The translations under genes and the position numbers were made by a program. Shown one piece after another: positions 27,199 through 36,463 of a DNA stretch of 39,393 bases. Source of the DNA: a virus; IMG/VR virus record IMGVR_UViG_3300037180_000041, positions 1 to 39,393 of that record. One strand, 5' to 3'. A model generated the notes under the pieces. The model was not told the DNA's origin, did no database searches, and saw only the letters and a list, made by a program, of their open reading frames with translations. The first letter of the stretch is position 1. Each line of letters opens with the position of its first letter.

Positions 27199-29481
27199 AT
27201 GCACGCGAAAACATACCTCATCGAAGACGGGTACGGAATCCGGGGTCTGGAACCGCCCGGTCTGGCCGCCTATCCGGCCGAGATCCGCCGGCAGTTCTGG
27301 GGCTGGGTTGGCGAAGCCGGCCTGCGCCAGAAGGACAGAGATCTGGCGCGCGGGCTGGACAAAGACGGGAAGCCGCTCCGGCCGATCAGTGCCGAAACCC
27401 GCAAGCACCGCCGGTCCGCCATGACACCGTCGGGGCGCGGAGACCCGTCCGCTCCGCCGCTGGAGCCGGGCTGGCAGAAGAGCCGGGTCCGCAGTCTACT
27501 GACCGCGAAGGCGTTCGAGGATCATTGCGAGTTCTGGTGGAAGTATGACCCGCATTCCGGGGATTCGTTTGCGCGGATCCTCGAGGGCCAGCGGGCGATG
27601 GGGCGGGACGTCTTCGGGCTCTCCCCTGCCGGACTGAAGCGGGTCCAGGCGGAAGCGTGGACGAAGTGGGCGAAGTTCAAGGTGGGCGGGCCGGTTCCGC
27701 TGACCAGGGAACCAAGGTTACAAGCTGTCAAGGTTCCGCAGGTCGGATCGATGAACCTGGAGCATGCGGTCGGCGGGGCCGGATTCACGGATTTCGTCAA
27801 GGTCGGCCAGCACAGCGGGTTTCAGACGATCGAGGCATGGCAGGCTTACTTCCGCGAATCCGCTCCGGCCCGGCTGCCCGGTCGGGCGGTCAACCCGCCG
27901 GCAGTCAGTCCGATCAGCGGACCGAAGTATAACCGGCTGCTGGGGCATATCTGGGGCCGGACCGGACCGGACAGCGGACCGGGACGGGCGGCGAAGCCGC
28001 GGCCAGCGAAGCCGGCGGGGCCTGCGCGGCAGCGGGCGGCAATGGCGAAATCGCCGATCGAGAAGGCGACGGACGAACAGATCAAACGGAACCGGGCGGA
28101 CGCGGCGGCAACGCCCGTCGTAACCCTACCGCCGAAGGACACCGCGCACGCTGCCAATCTCAGGCATCTTATCCAGGAGCAGGAAGACCGGATCAAGAGA
28201 ATCGAGCAAGAGCGTGATTCGAACCAGCCCGAATACGACAAGCTGAAAGCGGACCGCGATCTATGGTGGGATAAAGCGCATTCATACAAGTTCCATCTAA
28301 CGAAAGCGACCAGGCAGAAATACGAGCGGCTGCTGAGGGATACCCAGGCCCGATGGGATGAACTGAAGACGAAGGTCGAGGATGCAAAATACACGCTCCG
28401 GACCGAGCATCAGATAAAGGATCACTATACGAAGGAATTGGCGAAAGAGACCTCCGTCCCGGTCGTCGTGAATTACGCGGCGAATCAGAAGAATCACCCG
28501 CAACTGATCCCGCCCGGGCCGATCCAGGACCGCCTGGCCCGCTACACTGTCGGCGACGCGAAGATCGCCGAACTGTCCCGCCAGCCTGACATTGCACACC
28601 AGAAAGAGGAAGCCGACCTGGCAACAAAGCGGAGCGACCTGACGCGGTCAATGGACGACATCCTGCGTCAGCAGGCCGCGGTCATTCAGCCCGCGTCGGA
28701 CGCCGGCCGACCGATCACTCTGGCCGAAAATGCTGAGGTCGACCGGCTCCAGCAGCAGATTGACCTGCTGGTCACCGAGAAGGACAAAGTGAAGGCGGCA
28801 CAGAAAGCGCTGTCCGACCGGGAGGCGAAGCGGCTCCTGTCTATTATCGCCGCAAAGAAGCCGATCGTGTTCACCGCAAGCGACTCCGACGCCGGCGCCT
28901 CGAATTCCGAGGGACCGCTGAAGCCAGCCTGGGGCTCCATAAAGAAGACGATCCAGCAGTCGGCCGAATGGCTGTCGAAGGTCGTCGAAAGAGGAGACGG
29001 CGATTTCGCAACCGCGATGAATGCGAAGATCGGCACGGAGTCCGGCCGACGGGCACATTTCAAGACGAATGATCCGAAGGCTCCATACAACATCCAGCTC
29101 AGCACAACCGACAGTGAATGGGTCGTCGTGCATGAATTCGGCCACGCCATTGATGACGGGGTCAAAATTGGCGACGATAACATTTTGCAGCGGTCCCTAG
29201 AATTCAAGAAATATCGCTTGAAGGGCCAAAAAGAGATCCCCCTTAAAACAATGTTTCCCTGGTATGACCCGAATGAAATAGGGGCCGATGACGAATTCGG
29301 TAAGTTCTTCGGAGCGTCCAGCTCGCAAGCCTGGTATGTCGGAAAGAGCTATGGGGACGCCGCGACCGAAATCGTATCAATGGGGATGCAGGCCCTCTAC
29401 CAAGATGCAAGCGGATTCGCACGGAAGGACCCGGAATACTGCAAGTTCATTCTAGGAATCCTGGACGGTTCACTGAGATGA
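27199..29481 (+). CDS. Large morphogenesis protein with C-terminal zinc metallopeptidase domain
   Basis: 760 residues. Residues 1-270 (PAEIRRQFWGWVGEAGLRQK, PSGRGDPSAPPLEPGW, GFTDFVKVGQHSGFQTIEAW) look like a phage head or neck morphogenesis domain. Residues about 285-575 are charged coiled coil (EEQDRIKRIEQERD-like, DIAHQKEEADLATKRSDLTR). The C-terminal domain has WVVVHEFGHAID with H645, E646 and H649, and E724 in AATEIVSMGMQ as a likely third ligand, the zincin pattern. It could process virion proteins or the host envelope on entry. GC is slightly lower near the 3' end (29170-29300). Confidence 0.65.
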   Translation: MHAKTYLIEDGYGIRGLEPPGLAAYPAEIRRQFWGWVGEAGLRQKDRDLARGLDKDGKPLRPISAETRKHRRSAMTPSGRGDPSAPPLEPGWQKSRVRSLLTAKAFEDHCEFWWKYDPHSGDSFARILEGQRAMGRDVFGLSPAGLKRVQAEAWTKWAKFKVGGPVPLTREPRLQAVKVPQVGSMNLEHAVGGAGFTDFVKVGQHSGFQTIEAWQAYFRESAPARLPGRAVNPPAVSPISGPKYNRLLGHIWGRTGPDSGPGRAAKPRPAKPAGPARQRAAMAKSPIEKATDEQIKRNRADAAATPVVTLPPKDTAHAANLRHLIQEQEDRIKRIEQERDSNQPEYDKLKADRDLWWDKAHSYKFHLTKATRQKYERLLRDTQARWDELKTKVEDAKYTLRTEHQIKDHYTKELAKETSVPVVVNYAANQKNHPQLIPPGPIQDRLARYTVGDAKIAELSRQPDIAHQKEEADLATKRSDLTRSMDDILRQQAAVIQPASDAGRPITLAENAEVDRLQQQIDLLVTEKDKVKAAQKALSDREAKRLLSIIAAKKPIVFTASDSDAGASNSEGPLKPAWGSIKKTIQQSAEWLSKVVERGDGDFATAMNAKIGTESGRRAHFKTNDPKAPYNIQLSTTDSEWVVVHEFGHAIDDGVKIGDDNILQRSLEFKKYRLKGQKEIPLKTMFPWYDPNEIGADDEFGKFFGASSSQAWYVGKSYGDAATEIVSMGMQALYQDASGFARKDPEYCKFILGILDGSLR

Positions 29482-29735
29482 TCCCGATCGGCTCTGTTCT
29501 CTATGACGGAACGGACACCCTGGCGACGCTCTGGCCGGACGGGACCTGGACCGTTGAACGCCTCGGCCGGGTCGACCCAGCGGCCGGGGAGTCGCTCGCC
29601 CGTTATTACAACGGCGAGTATGGACCCCCCGACGGCAACCCGCTGGTCCGGTCGCTGTACGACCTGGCGGAACGAATGAAGGGAATCATCCAGATCGATC
29701 ACGTTCCCCCGCCGGAACCCGGCGCCGTTTACTGA
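29478..29735 (+). CDS. Small protein of unknown function linked to the metallopeptidase gene
   Basis: 85 residues, ATGA overlap with the metallopeptidase gene. GSVLYDGTDTLATLWPDGTW suggests a small beta domain; the end is Pro-rich. Tight coupling suggests a partner or inhibitor of the large protein, which is only inference. Confidence 0.55.
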   Translation: MIPIGSVLYDGTDTLATLWPDGTWTVERLGRVDPAAGESLARYYNGEYGPPDGNPLVRSLYDLAERMKGIIQIDHVPPPEPGAVY

Positions 29736-29755
29736 CCGCTCCGCTCCGCCCCCCC

Positions 29756-29881
29756 ATGTCCCCCGCCGCCCTGCTGAACCTGTTCTACTGCCTGCTCGGC
29801 CTGGTCGGCTGCAACGCCGTCCTGCTGCTGCTGATCGCCACCCTGCTGGCGGTCGGCCTGGTCCGGGATTCCCGCCGATGA
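29756..29881 (+). CDS. 41-residue Leu-rich membrane peptide
   Basis: ATG 29756 to TGA 29881; the stop overlaps the next ATG (ATGA). The peptide has two hydrophobic halves (ALLNLFYCLLGLVGC and AVLLLLIATLLAVGLV) and a basic end RDSRR. It is a membrane peptide inside the tail-gene region; a holin-like or envelope role is possible. No ribosome site is obvious in the C-rich upstream stretch. Confidence 0.5.
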   Translation: MSPAALLNLFYCLLGLVGCNAVLLLLIATLLAVGLVRDSRR

Positions 29882-30519
29882 ACACCGTAGATCTGTCCGG
29901 CCTGGACCGTCTGGCCGGCAAGCTGAAATCACTGACGCATCTGGACGCCACGGACCTGATGCTGACCTGGTCGAAAGTGATCGACCAGGACAATCGAGAC
30001 GGGGTCATGGCGGGGCTCGACAAAGACGGGGTCCCGATGGCTCCAGTGACTTACCGGCCGAAATACAGCCAGATCGGCCCGCTGACCAAGCACAGCAAGG
30101 TCGGCAAGCCGACCAAGGAACAGCGCGGCGGCCGGAATGCGAACGCCCGCAAAGGCGCGTACAACCCATCCCCGATGGGCGGCCTGTCCAGTGCGGAATA
30201 CCGCCTGCTGGCCGGTCCGCCGCTGGCTCCGCGTTATCAGTTCAGTCGGGTCATCACCAACCTGAAAGTCGGGTTCGGCCGGCTGGACAGCGGCAACTGG
30301 TACGCGGCCGGAATGTGGGACGAGGTCCTGTCCGCCAAAGGCGTCCCGTTTTTGCGGTTCCACTTCGATGGCATCGGCCAGAAGCGTCGCGACCTGCGCG
30401 GGGTCCGGCCGGCTGGCGTCGATAAGGCCCGGTCTGCTCTGCGGAACTGGGCCAGACTGGCTGTCCGGGAACGGCTGGGCGGCAGCGGTGAAATCATCCC
30501 GGTATTCGGAATCCAATGA
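29878..30519 (+). CDS. Virion morphogenesis / tail-completion-like protein
   Basis: 213 residues. The start (LDRLAGKLKSLTHLDATDLM, WSKVIDQDNRDGVMAGLDKDG) and the later PRYQFSRVITNLKVGFGRL, PFLRFHFDGIG and a basic helical end follow the pattern of phage virion morphogenesis proteins of the Mu gpG / HK97 gp10 type. Position before the tail terminator and tube supports a neck or tail-completion role. Confidence 0.6.
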   Translation: MNTVDLSGLDRLAGKLKSLTHLDATDLMLTWSKVIDQDNRDGVMAGLDKDGVPMAPVTYRPKYSQIGPLTKHSKVGKPTKEQRGGRNANARKGAYNPSPMGGLSSAEYRLLAGPPLAPRYQFSRVITNLKVGFGRLDSGNWYAAGMWDEVLSAKGVPFLRFHFDGIGQKRRDLRGVRPAGVDKARSALRNWARLAVRERLGGSGEIIPVFGIQ

Positions 30520-31016
30520 GCCAAAGCAATCCGACACTCGATCTGCCTGCCGGCCCGGAAACCGCCAGTTTCCGGGCATTCGAGCGCGTCCTGAAGGACG
30601 ATCCGATCCTCGGCCCGGCCGTCAAAACCTGGGTCACCTGGACCGGGTCGAACGATGACCTGCTCGAGCCGACATTCTCGAGCTGCCCGTATCTGCGGCT
30701 GTCCCCATACCCGACCAGTTCGGACTGGGTGTCGGAAGGCCAGCACAAGATGCCGCTGACCGTGAACATCCAGGCGGCTGTCGCGGGGACGCGCGCGGAC
30801 AACCTGCTGAACCTCTGGAACGCCGTCCGCCTGGCCCTGTTTCCGCAGTCATCGGTCGCGGCTGCCGAAGCGGTCCGGACCGTCCTGCAGGCGGCCGGGG
30901 TCTCCAAGCCGACCCTGCGGATCTCCGCCTATGCGGTCGGGATCGATGAGAAATCCGGCTGCCGGCTGCTGATCGCTGACGGGACCATTGAATTCAACAT
31001 GCTCATTTCAACATAA
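30516..31016 (+). CDS. Tail terminator-like protein
   Basis: 166 residues, ATGA overlap. ASFRAFERVLKDDPILGPAV, CPYLRLSPYPTSSDW, MPLTVNIQAAVAG and DNLLNLWNAVRLALFP fit the alpha/beta tail-terminator fold that caps the tail tube. It lies directly before the tube gene, its usual place. Confidence 0.65.
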   Translation: MSQSNPTLDLPAGPETASFRAFERVLKDDPILGPAVKTWVTWTGSNDDLLEPTFSSCPYLRLSPYPTSSDWVSEGQHKMPLTVNIQAAVAGTRADNLLNLWNAVRLALFPQSSVAAAEAVRTVLQAAGVSKPTLRISAYAVGIDEKSGCRLLIADGTIEFNMLIST

Positions 31017-31033
31017 CACCGGGGGATTAAACA

Positions 31034-31924
31034 ATGCCATGGGCAGGCCAGACATGGATGTCGATTTACCAAGAGTCGGTTTACGGTTCCTTCAACAGCG
31101 GCGGATCAATCGCCTATCCCCGGCTGGTCGGCGGCAATGCCTTCACTATGCGGAAGGGCCCACAGCGGCAGGTCATCCGGTCCGCTGACGCCGGCAACCG
31201 GCGGGTCCAGGTCGTTTCGGCGCGGAAGGTCTATGCCGGGACGCTAAACATGGCCCTCTATCCCAGCCAGGCGGCCTACTGGCTGACGGCCCTGACCGGT
31301 CTGGCCGGCAATGCCCTGCCATCGTACTCGATCCAGTACTGGGACTCGGTCCAGGCATGGCGGTTCGTGGGCTGCATCGCCCAGTCCGGGAAAATCACCA
31401 GCTCGGCGACCGCCGACGAAGTGATGCTCAGTATCAACTGGATCGCACAGCAGCGGGACAACACGTTCACCACGTTTGCCCAGCCGGCGGCCTCGAATTA
31501 CCCGACCGAGGTTCCCTATGAGCATTACGAGTCGGCCAGCAACTTCACGCTCGGCGGGTCGGCAATTACGAAATACAAGACGCTCGAGGTCAACATCAAC
31601 AACATCCTCCAGGGCACCTGGGACGAGCAGCAGTACATCACCAGCCTGCTGTATTGCGGGCGGGACCTGGACCTGTCATTCGGCCCGCAGTACCTGGCGA
31701 CCACGTACCGGACCGATTTCGAGAGTCAGACCGCGCTGACGTTTTCGGTGAACTGGACCCGCAGTAGCCCGGCGCACAGCTTGACTCTGAACTGCGAAAC
31801 GAACTCTTATATGTCGACAATCGACGACGATCTGCCGCTGGACGGTCCGGGCTATCAGACGATCGGGGTCCAGGTGTTCTACGACCCGACGAACAGCACT
31901 GATTTTGTCGCGACTGTGAGCTGA
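31034..31924 (+). CDS. Major tail tube protein
   Basis: 296 residues behind GGGGGA. Features include YQESVYGSFNSGG, TMRKGPQRQVIRSADAGNRR, YEHYESASNFTLGGSAITKY, LEVNINNILQGTWDE and a symmetric second part with NWTRSSPAHSLTLNCET. This matches long-tailed phage tube proteins of the HK97/phi13 kind. It polymerises around the tape measure to form the tail tube. Confidence 0.75.
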   Translation: MPWAGQTWMSIYQESVYGSFNSGGSIAYPRLVGGNAFTMRKGPQRQVIRSADAGNRRVQVVSARKVYAGTLNMALYPSQAAYWLTALTGLAGNALPSYSIQYWDSVQAWRFVGCIAQSGKITSSATADEVMLSINWIAQQRDNTFTTFAQPAASNYPTEVPYEHYESASNFTLGGSAITKYKTLEVNINNILQGTWDEQQYITSLLYCGRDLDLSFGPQYLATTYRTDFESQTALTFSVNWTRSSPAHSLTLNCETNSYMSTIDDDLPLDGPGYQTIGVQVFYDPTNSTDFVATVS

Positions 31925-31928
31925 CCGA

Positions 31929-33119
31929 ATGGCTGTGAATGACGAACTGATCCGCCTGGTCCTGGAGCTGACCGGGGCGGCGACGATTGAGGACGCCACG
32001 CGGAAGCTCGCCATGATGAAGGGCGAGCTCCAGGCGGTCGACGTCGCGCAGAAAGCGACCGCCGGGTCGTCGATGAACGTCGGTCAGTCCGCCCTGGCGG
32101 CCAGCTACGCGGTCCAGGATTTCACCAGTCAGCTCGGAACCCGCGGGTTGGCCGGCGCGCTCGGCGCCATTCAAAACAATATCCCCCAGATCATCATGGG
32201 GCTCGGGATGTCCGGCGGCCTGACGGCGGTTGTCAGTCTGCTGTCGGTCGGGGTCGGGCTGCTGGCGTCGAACTGGGACAAGGTCCAGCAGCTTTGGGGC
32301 AGCGGGAAGACCGAAGAAGAAATCGAGCGATTGAAGAAGCTAAAGAAGGCCCTCGAAGATGTAGTCGAAGCTACCAAGAAAATGCTCGAGGGATTGAACC
32401 CGCAGCAGAAGGAAGGGCAGGACGCGGTCCAGAAGGCCGTCAAGGCGTTTGGCGGCAAGGCCGTCCTGGATGAAGTGATCAAGGGTCTGGTCGCGGATAA
32501 GGGATCGGCCGGAGCGGATGCGGATAAACAGCTCGGGACGAACCTGCTGGGCAACGCGGCCCGCGGTGATATTAAGGCAATCGAATATCTGCGCCAGATC
32601 ATGAATCCGATGGGGCCAATCGGCGGGGTTATCCATGGCGGCGGCACGCCAGAGGAAGGGTTCAAGACGCCCGCCCTCGACAAGCTCGACGAGTCGGCCA
32701 AGAAGTTCCGGGAAAAGCAGGAAGCGGACCGGCTGCAACGCATGGAAGAACTCGCGAAGATGGGGCCGCATGAGCAGACGGTCGCGGAGAAGGCGCAGTC
32801 ATTTAATGAGCGCCTGAAACAGAGCCAGGACCTCGAGGAAGCATTCCGGCGCGCCACCAAACAGCAGCAAGACGAGAAGAACGCGAGACAGCGCGCCGCC
32901 CTACCGCAACAGGAAATGGTCCCGGAGAACGCAACGGCGGAGCAGATGCAGGCGATCCGCACCCAGAACAGGATCGCTTCCCAGCTCGCACAGGCCATGC
33001 TCGGCAATCAGGGCCAGATGACCGCACAAGTTGAAGTGCTGAGCAATCAGCTCCGGCAGGCCCAGCTTATCACCCGCCAGCTCCAGCAGAACGGCAACGC
33101 CATGCCGAACTGGCAATAA
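31929..33119 (+). CDS. Short tail tape measure protein
   Basis: 396 residues. A helical N-terminus (IEDATRKLAMMKGELQAVDV) leads to a hydrophobic segment (about 92-118, IIMGLGMSGGLTAVVSLLSV), then long charged helices (EEIERLKKLKKALEDVVEAT, RQAQLITRQLQQ). Tape measures set tail length at roughly 1.5 angstrom per residue, so this would give a tail of only about 60 nm. No chaperone gene with a frameshift is visible between tube and tape. Confidence 0.75.
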   Translation: MAVNDELIRLVLELTGAATIEDATRKLAMMKGELQAVDVAQKATAGSSMNVGQSALAASYAVQDFTSQLGTRGLAGALGAIQNNIPQIIMGLGMSGGLTAVVSLLSVGVGLLASNWDKVQQLWGSGKTEEEIERLKKLKKALEDVVEATKKMLEGLNPQQKEGQDAVQKAVKAFGGKAVLDEVIKGLVADKGSAGADADKQLGTNLLGNAARGDIKAIEYLRQIMNPMGPIGGVIHGGGTPEEGFKTPALDKLDESAKKFREKQEADRLQRMEELAKMGPHEQTVAEKAQSFNERLKQSQDLEEAFRRATKQQQDEKNARQRAALPQQEMVPENATAEQMQAIRTQNRIASQLAQAMLGNQGQMTAQVEVLSNQLRQAQLITRQLQQNGNAMPNWQ

Positions 33120-33122
33120 CGC

Positions 33123-35249
33123 ATGCCCTCCGTCCTCACCATCGCCGGCAGTCCGGTCAACCGCCAGACCGCCCGCCTGATCCTGAACCGCTGGACGGTC
33201 AGCCTGGACCGGCCGGACGAGCTGGAGTTTACCCAGCTCGCAGCCAGCCTGCCGGGGGCTTACGCCCCGGAGCAGACGGTAACCCTGACCGTCGGCGGCA
33301 CGGTCGTGTTCAGCGGCTGGATTTTCAGCCGTTCGCCCGCGAACGCCGGGACCGGTAGTATCTCGGTCGGCTACCGCTGTCTCGGGCTGAAATATGCGGC
33401 CTACCTGATGCCGGTCACCGCCTCGGACGGAACCGGGACGATGACGTTCAATCTGCCGACCACCGATCAGAATTACACCGTTACCGAGGCCGGTCTGTCG
33501 GTCGGCCAGATCCTGACGCAGGTCTTCAACCAGCACAGCAGCCAGCTCGCCGCGATCGGGATTACCGGCTTCAATTCGGGCGATCTGGCGGCCCTGACAG
33601 CGGTCCCGCCGGAGACCGTGTATTTCTCCGGGAATTCGTTCTGGTCGCAGGTCGATCAGCTCCTCCAGACGTGGTACGGCAGCCGATACGCCAGCTACGT
33701 CACGCCGGCAACCGGGCAGATCCGGGTCTTCGACACGACCAGCCTGTCCGCCCAGACGCTGACGCTGGGGACCGATCCGATCACGCTGGACAGCCTGCGG
33801 GAAGACACCAGCGAGTGCTACACGCAGGTCATCTTGCGCGGCCGGGACAACGTCCAGCCGGCTTATCTGTCGCTGCTGACCGGCACACTAACGCAGGGCT
33901 GGACCTCCGGGCAGCAGGCCGCCTGGAACATCAATACCGGGTATTACTACCCGACCGGGGCCTATGACACGGGGACTATCACCGCTCAGTCCAGCTCGAC
34001 AATCACCGTCCAGAGCAGCAGCCCGACGGAGACCTGGCCGGTCAATTACTGGTCGGGAATCGGGGCGCAGGTCGCGGTCATCAACCCGATCGCAACCGAT
34101 ATCACCGGATTTGAGTATAAGCAGGTCACCGCCTGTACCGCCCTGACCGCCGGCGGAACATCGGTCCTGACTCTGGACAGCCCGCTGGTCAATTCCGGGT
34201 ACAGTCAGTATCAGATTCGGGGACTGAACAGCGCGGCCAGCAATGTCTGGCGGGTCTACACGATCCCGAATTTCTGGGTCGCTCAGCACCTGGTCCAGCA
34301 GTTCAACTACTCCGTCCCGTGGAGTCCGAGTCAGGGCGCATTGACCGAGACGAACTACCCGATCGGAGTCGTCTGCTACAGTACCGGCGGGCTGCCTTTG
34401 CAGGTCACTATGAACTTTGAAGTGGTGCCTTACAATGGGTCCACGAACGGTTATATAAGATTCTACAACCCCGTCCCGATGCTCTACACCAGTGCCGCCG
34501 CGCTGGCGCAGGGCGGATCAGCGGTCAGCGGGCCGACCGACATCCAGGTCCTGCTGCCGTACAGCCGGGGAACGCTCTACGCTCAGTATCCGTCCAGCGG
34601 GTACGGCGGGACGGCCTACACGGAATTCGGGGTCCAGCGGACGCTATACAGGGATTACCCGACGTTCAATAACGCCGGCAATCTGACGCTGATGGATACG
34701 TTAGCGCAGCAGGTTCACGCGACCGTCAGCAACACGATCCAGGAGGGATCAGTCACATACTACGGCCAGTATTCCGCCGCCCTGACTCCGGGCAGCCCGA
34801 TCGCCCTGAACCTGGCGAATATCTTCGGAACGACCTCCTACGAAAGCATGGCCGCTCCGGTCCGGACGGCTACGCTCGAGTGGCCGCAACAGGGCGCCGC
34901 GGAGTGGGTCACCCGCCTGCAATTCAGTACCCGCCGCCAGCAGTTCAGCGGGGACCGCCTGTACGTTCACCCGAACTATGCCGCCGGTACCGGCTCCGCC
35001 TGGTCGGCTCTGGCGGTCAGCTCCGCCAGCCTGCCGTCCGCCGTCAGCTCCGGCTGGTCGGCCGACTACGCCGGCCAGACGGCGGCCAGCCAGACCGGGG
35101 CCGCTGGCGCGGCCGCCGGATCGTCGGCCGGGCTGTCAGCGGGGCTGGCGGGTTCGCAGGTCGGACAGGTCGGCGCGGGGCTGATGGGCGGAGCGGATCA
35201 GGCCGCTGGCGGGATTCTGGCCGGGCCGGGGGGCGGGTATGGCGACTAG
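33123..35249 (+). CDS. Baseplate hub / tail tip protein
   Basis: 708 residues. The first 230 residues (RWTVSLDRPDELEFTQLAAS, VVFSGWIFSRSPANAG, FWSQVDQLLQTWYG) follow the gp27-like hub pattern. Long beta-rich segments follow, then a conserved RTATLEWPQQGAAEWVTRLQ near 600. The final 70 residues are an Ala/Gly/Ser-rich repeat tail (AGAAAGSSAGLSAGLAGSQV). It should close the tail end below the tape measure and bind distal fibres. Confidence 0.7.
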   Translation: MPSVLTIAGSPVNRQTARLILNRWTVSLDRPDELEFTQLAASLPGAYAPEQTVTLTVGGTVVFSGWIFSRSPANAGTGSISVGYRCLGLKYAAYLMPVTASDGTGTMTFNLPTTDQNYTVTEAGLSVGQILTQVFNQHSSQLAAIGITGFNSGDLAALTAVPPETVYFSGNSFWSQVDQLLQTWYGSRYASYVTPATGQIRVFDTTSLSAQTLTLGTDPITLDSLREDTSECYTQVILRGRDNVQPAYLSLLTGTLTQGWTSGQQAAWNINTGYYYPTGAYDTGTITAQSSSTITVQSSSPTETWPVNYWSGIGAQVAVINPIATDITGFEYKQVTACTALTAGGTSVLTLDSPLVNSGYSQYQIRGLNSAASNVWRVYTIPNFWVAQHLVQQFNYSVPWSPSQGALTETNYPIGVVCYSTGGLPLQVTMNFEVVPYNGSTNGYIRFYNPVPMLYTSAAALAQGGSAVSGPTDIQVLLPYSRGTLYAQYPSSGYGGTAYTEFGVQRTLYRDYPTFNNAGNLTLMDTLAQQVHATVSNTIQEGSVTYYGQYSAALTPGSPIALNLANIFGTTSYESMAAPVRTATLEWPQQGAAEWVTRLQFSTRRQQFSGDRLYVHPNYAAGTGSAWSALAVSSASLPSAVSSGWSADYAGQTAASQTGAAGAAAGSSAGLSAGLAGSQVGQVGAGLMGGADQAAGGILAGPGGGYGD

Positions 35250-35619
35250 CTCAGACATGCGGATCATGAGGCTGGAGGGGCTGGTCAGCCGGCTCCAGCA
35301 GCAGGTCACCCAGCTCCAGGGGCTGGTCGGGGCGGTGCAGCAGCAGCAGTTCGGGATTCAGCCGGCCGGAGCGGGCGGTTCGGGCGGGGGTGCAACCTAC
35401 CTGGCTTATCCTACGAGCGACGTCGGCTACCTTCAGAACTGTAGCTGCTCGATCAACCAGGTAGCAGCCGGCAGCATCTCAACAGGGGCCGGTGTTCTGT
35501 GGAATTATCTGGCCTCAACAATGGTTGAGGCATCGACGCAGGCCAACGGGCAGCTCGGTGTAATCTGCCTTCCCGACGGACAGGGTGGATTCACGGCTGT
35601 CAGCCAGAGCTGTCAGTAA
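35239..35619 (+). CDS. Coiled-coil distal tail or fibre protein
   Basis: 126 residues overlapping the hub gene by 11 bases. A coiled coil (MRLEGLVSRLQQQVTQLQG, about 8-35) precedes a Gly-rich hinge and a small domain with YLQNCSCSINQVAAG. This build suits a trimeric tail fibre with a short head. Its stop and the next ATG share a base (TAATG). Confidence 0.55.
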   Translation: MATSSDMRIMRLEGLVSRLQQQVTQLQGLVGAVQQQQFGIQPAGAGGSGGGATYLAYPTSDVGYLQNCSCSINQVAAGSISTGAGVLWNYLASTMVEASTQANGQLGVICLPDGQGGFTAVSQSCQ

Positions 35620-36014
35620 TGGCGTACACTTTCCAGGACATCGGGGAATGCGGCTGCTGGCGGTGCGGACCGTGCGTGTTGACCGCCGAAACCTATACGT
35701 TTTCCTGGACCGTGAGCGGCGGAGCTTATGCCGGGTCGGTTACGGTTGCACGGGTGGGAAATACCTATACGTCCGGATGCGTGAGCATCGGCGGACACGG
35801 GTGGGTTGCTGAGGTGTACTGTATCGGCTCGGACACAGCCCTCAGTCTCACGCTCTGGAATTCATCGGGCGCGTGCTCTGGGGCGTCCACCGTCAATACC
35901 GCTTATGCGGCCGCCGGGACGTGCTCCCCTCTAAACTTCTCGCGAGCCCTAGTGGTGGGAGACGGACTTTACGCCGCGCCTTACAACCTCCGTTCGATCG
36001 CCCTCACCCCATGA
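35619..36014 (+). CDS. Cys-rich tail-region protein
   Basis: 131 residues. An N-terminal cluster CGCWRCGPC (C11, C13, C16, C19) is followed by a beta-rich domain (TYTFSWTVSGGAYAGSVTVA, WVAEVYCIGSDTALSLTLW) with more Cys. Disulfides in the virion or a metal site are possible. Function unknown, perhaps receptor binding by position at the tail end of the operon. Confidence 0.55.
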   Translation: MAYTFQDIGECGCWRCGPCVLTAETYTFSWTVSGGAYAGSVTVARVGNTYTSGCVSIGGHGWVAEVYCIGSDTALSLTLWNSSGACSGASTVNTAYAAAGTCSPLNFSRALVVGDGLYAAPYNLRSIALTP

Positions 36015-36241
36015 CGTGCCGCTACTGCCCCCTCCGCGACGCGGACCACTGCCGGGGCCAGGACGTGCCGCGATATTGCGAGTTGCTCGATCCCGCGCAC
36101 CCCGCGTACGATCCGCGCTTCGGCCCGATCGTGATTGCCGAGACAGCGCGGTTTGCTCACCCCGACCTGGCCCGCCTGGACCGCGCCCTGGCTGCCGCCG
36201 GCACTGGCCGGAAACCCGGCGGCTGCTGCCCTGGAGCTTGA
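36011..36241 (+). CDS. Small Cys-rich protein
   Basis: 76 residues, ATGA overlap fixing the start at 36011. CRYCPLRDADHCRGQDVPRYC (C3, C6, C14, C23) resembles short phage proteins with a 'C.GQDVPR.C.LLDP' motif that follow tail genes (memory). Probably zinc- or cluster-binding. GGCCPGA ends it. Confidence 0.6.
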   Translation: MTCRYCPLRDADHCRGQDVPRYCELLDPAHPAYDPRFGPIVIAETARFAHPDLARLDRALAAAGTGRKPGGCCPGA

Positions 36242-36244
36242 CCT

Positions 36245-36463
36245 ATGCCTGAATCCGACCCGGCCGACGAATTCGACGAAGCCGATGATGCCCTCCAGCA
36301 GATCATCGACGAATCAGCCGACCAGCGCCGCTGGCTGAAAGCCCTGCTGCCGTTCTGCCAGCTCCAGTCCGAGTCGGAAGATCCGCTCTGTCCGATCGCC
36401 CGGGCCCGGCGGGCTGCCGCTGACCGGGTCAGCCGGATCTGTCGGGCGGATCTGGCGGAGTGA
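36245..36463 (+). CDS. Last gene of the structural operon, unknown function
   Basis: 72 residues, GGAG before ATG 36245. Acidic N-terminus (DPADEFDEADDALQQIIDES) and a basic end (ARARRAAADRVSRIC). It overlaps the convergent minus-strand gene 36429..36701 by 35 bases; no terminator is visible between the two operons. Confidence 0.55.
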   Translation: MPESDPADEFDEADDALQQIIDESADQRRWLKALLPFCQLQSESEDPLCPIARARRAAADRVSRICRADLAE

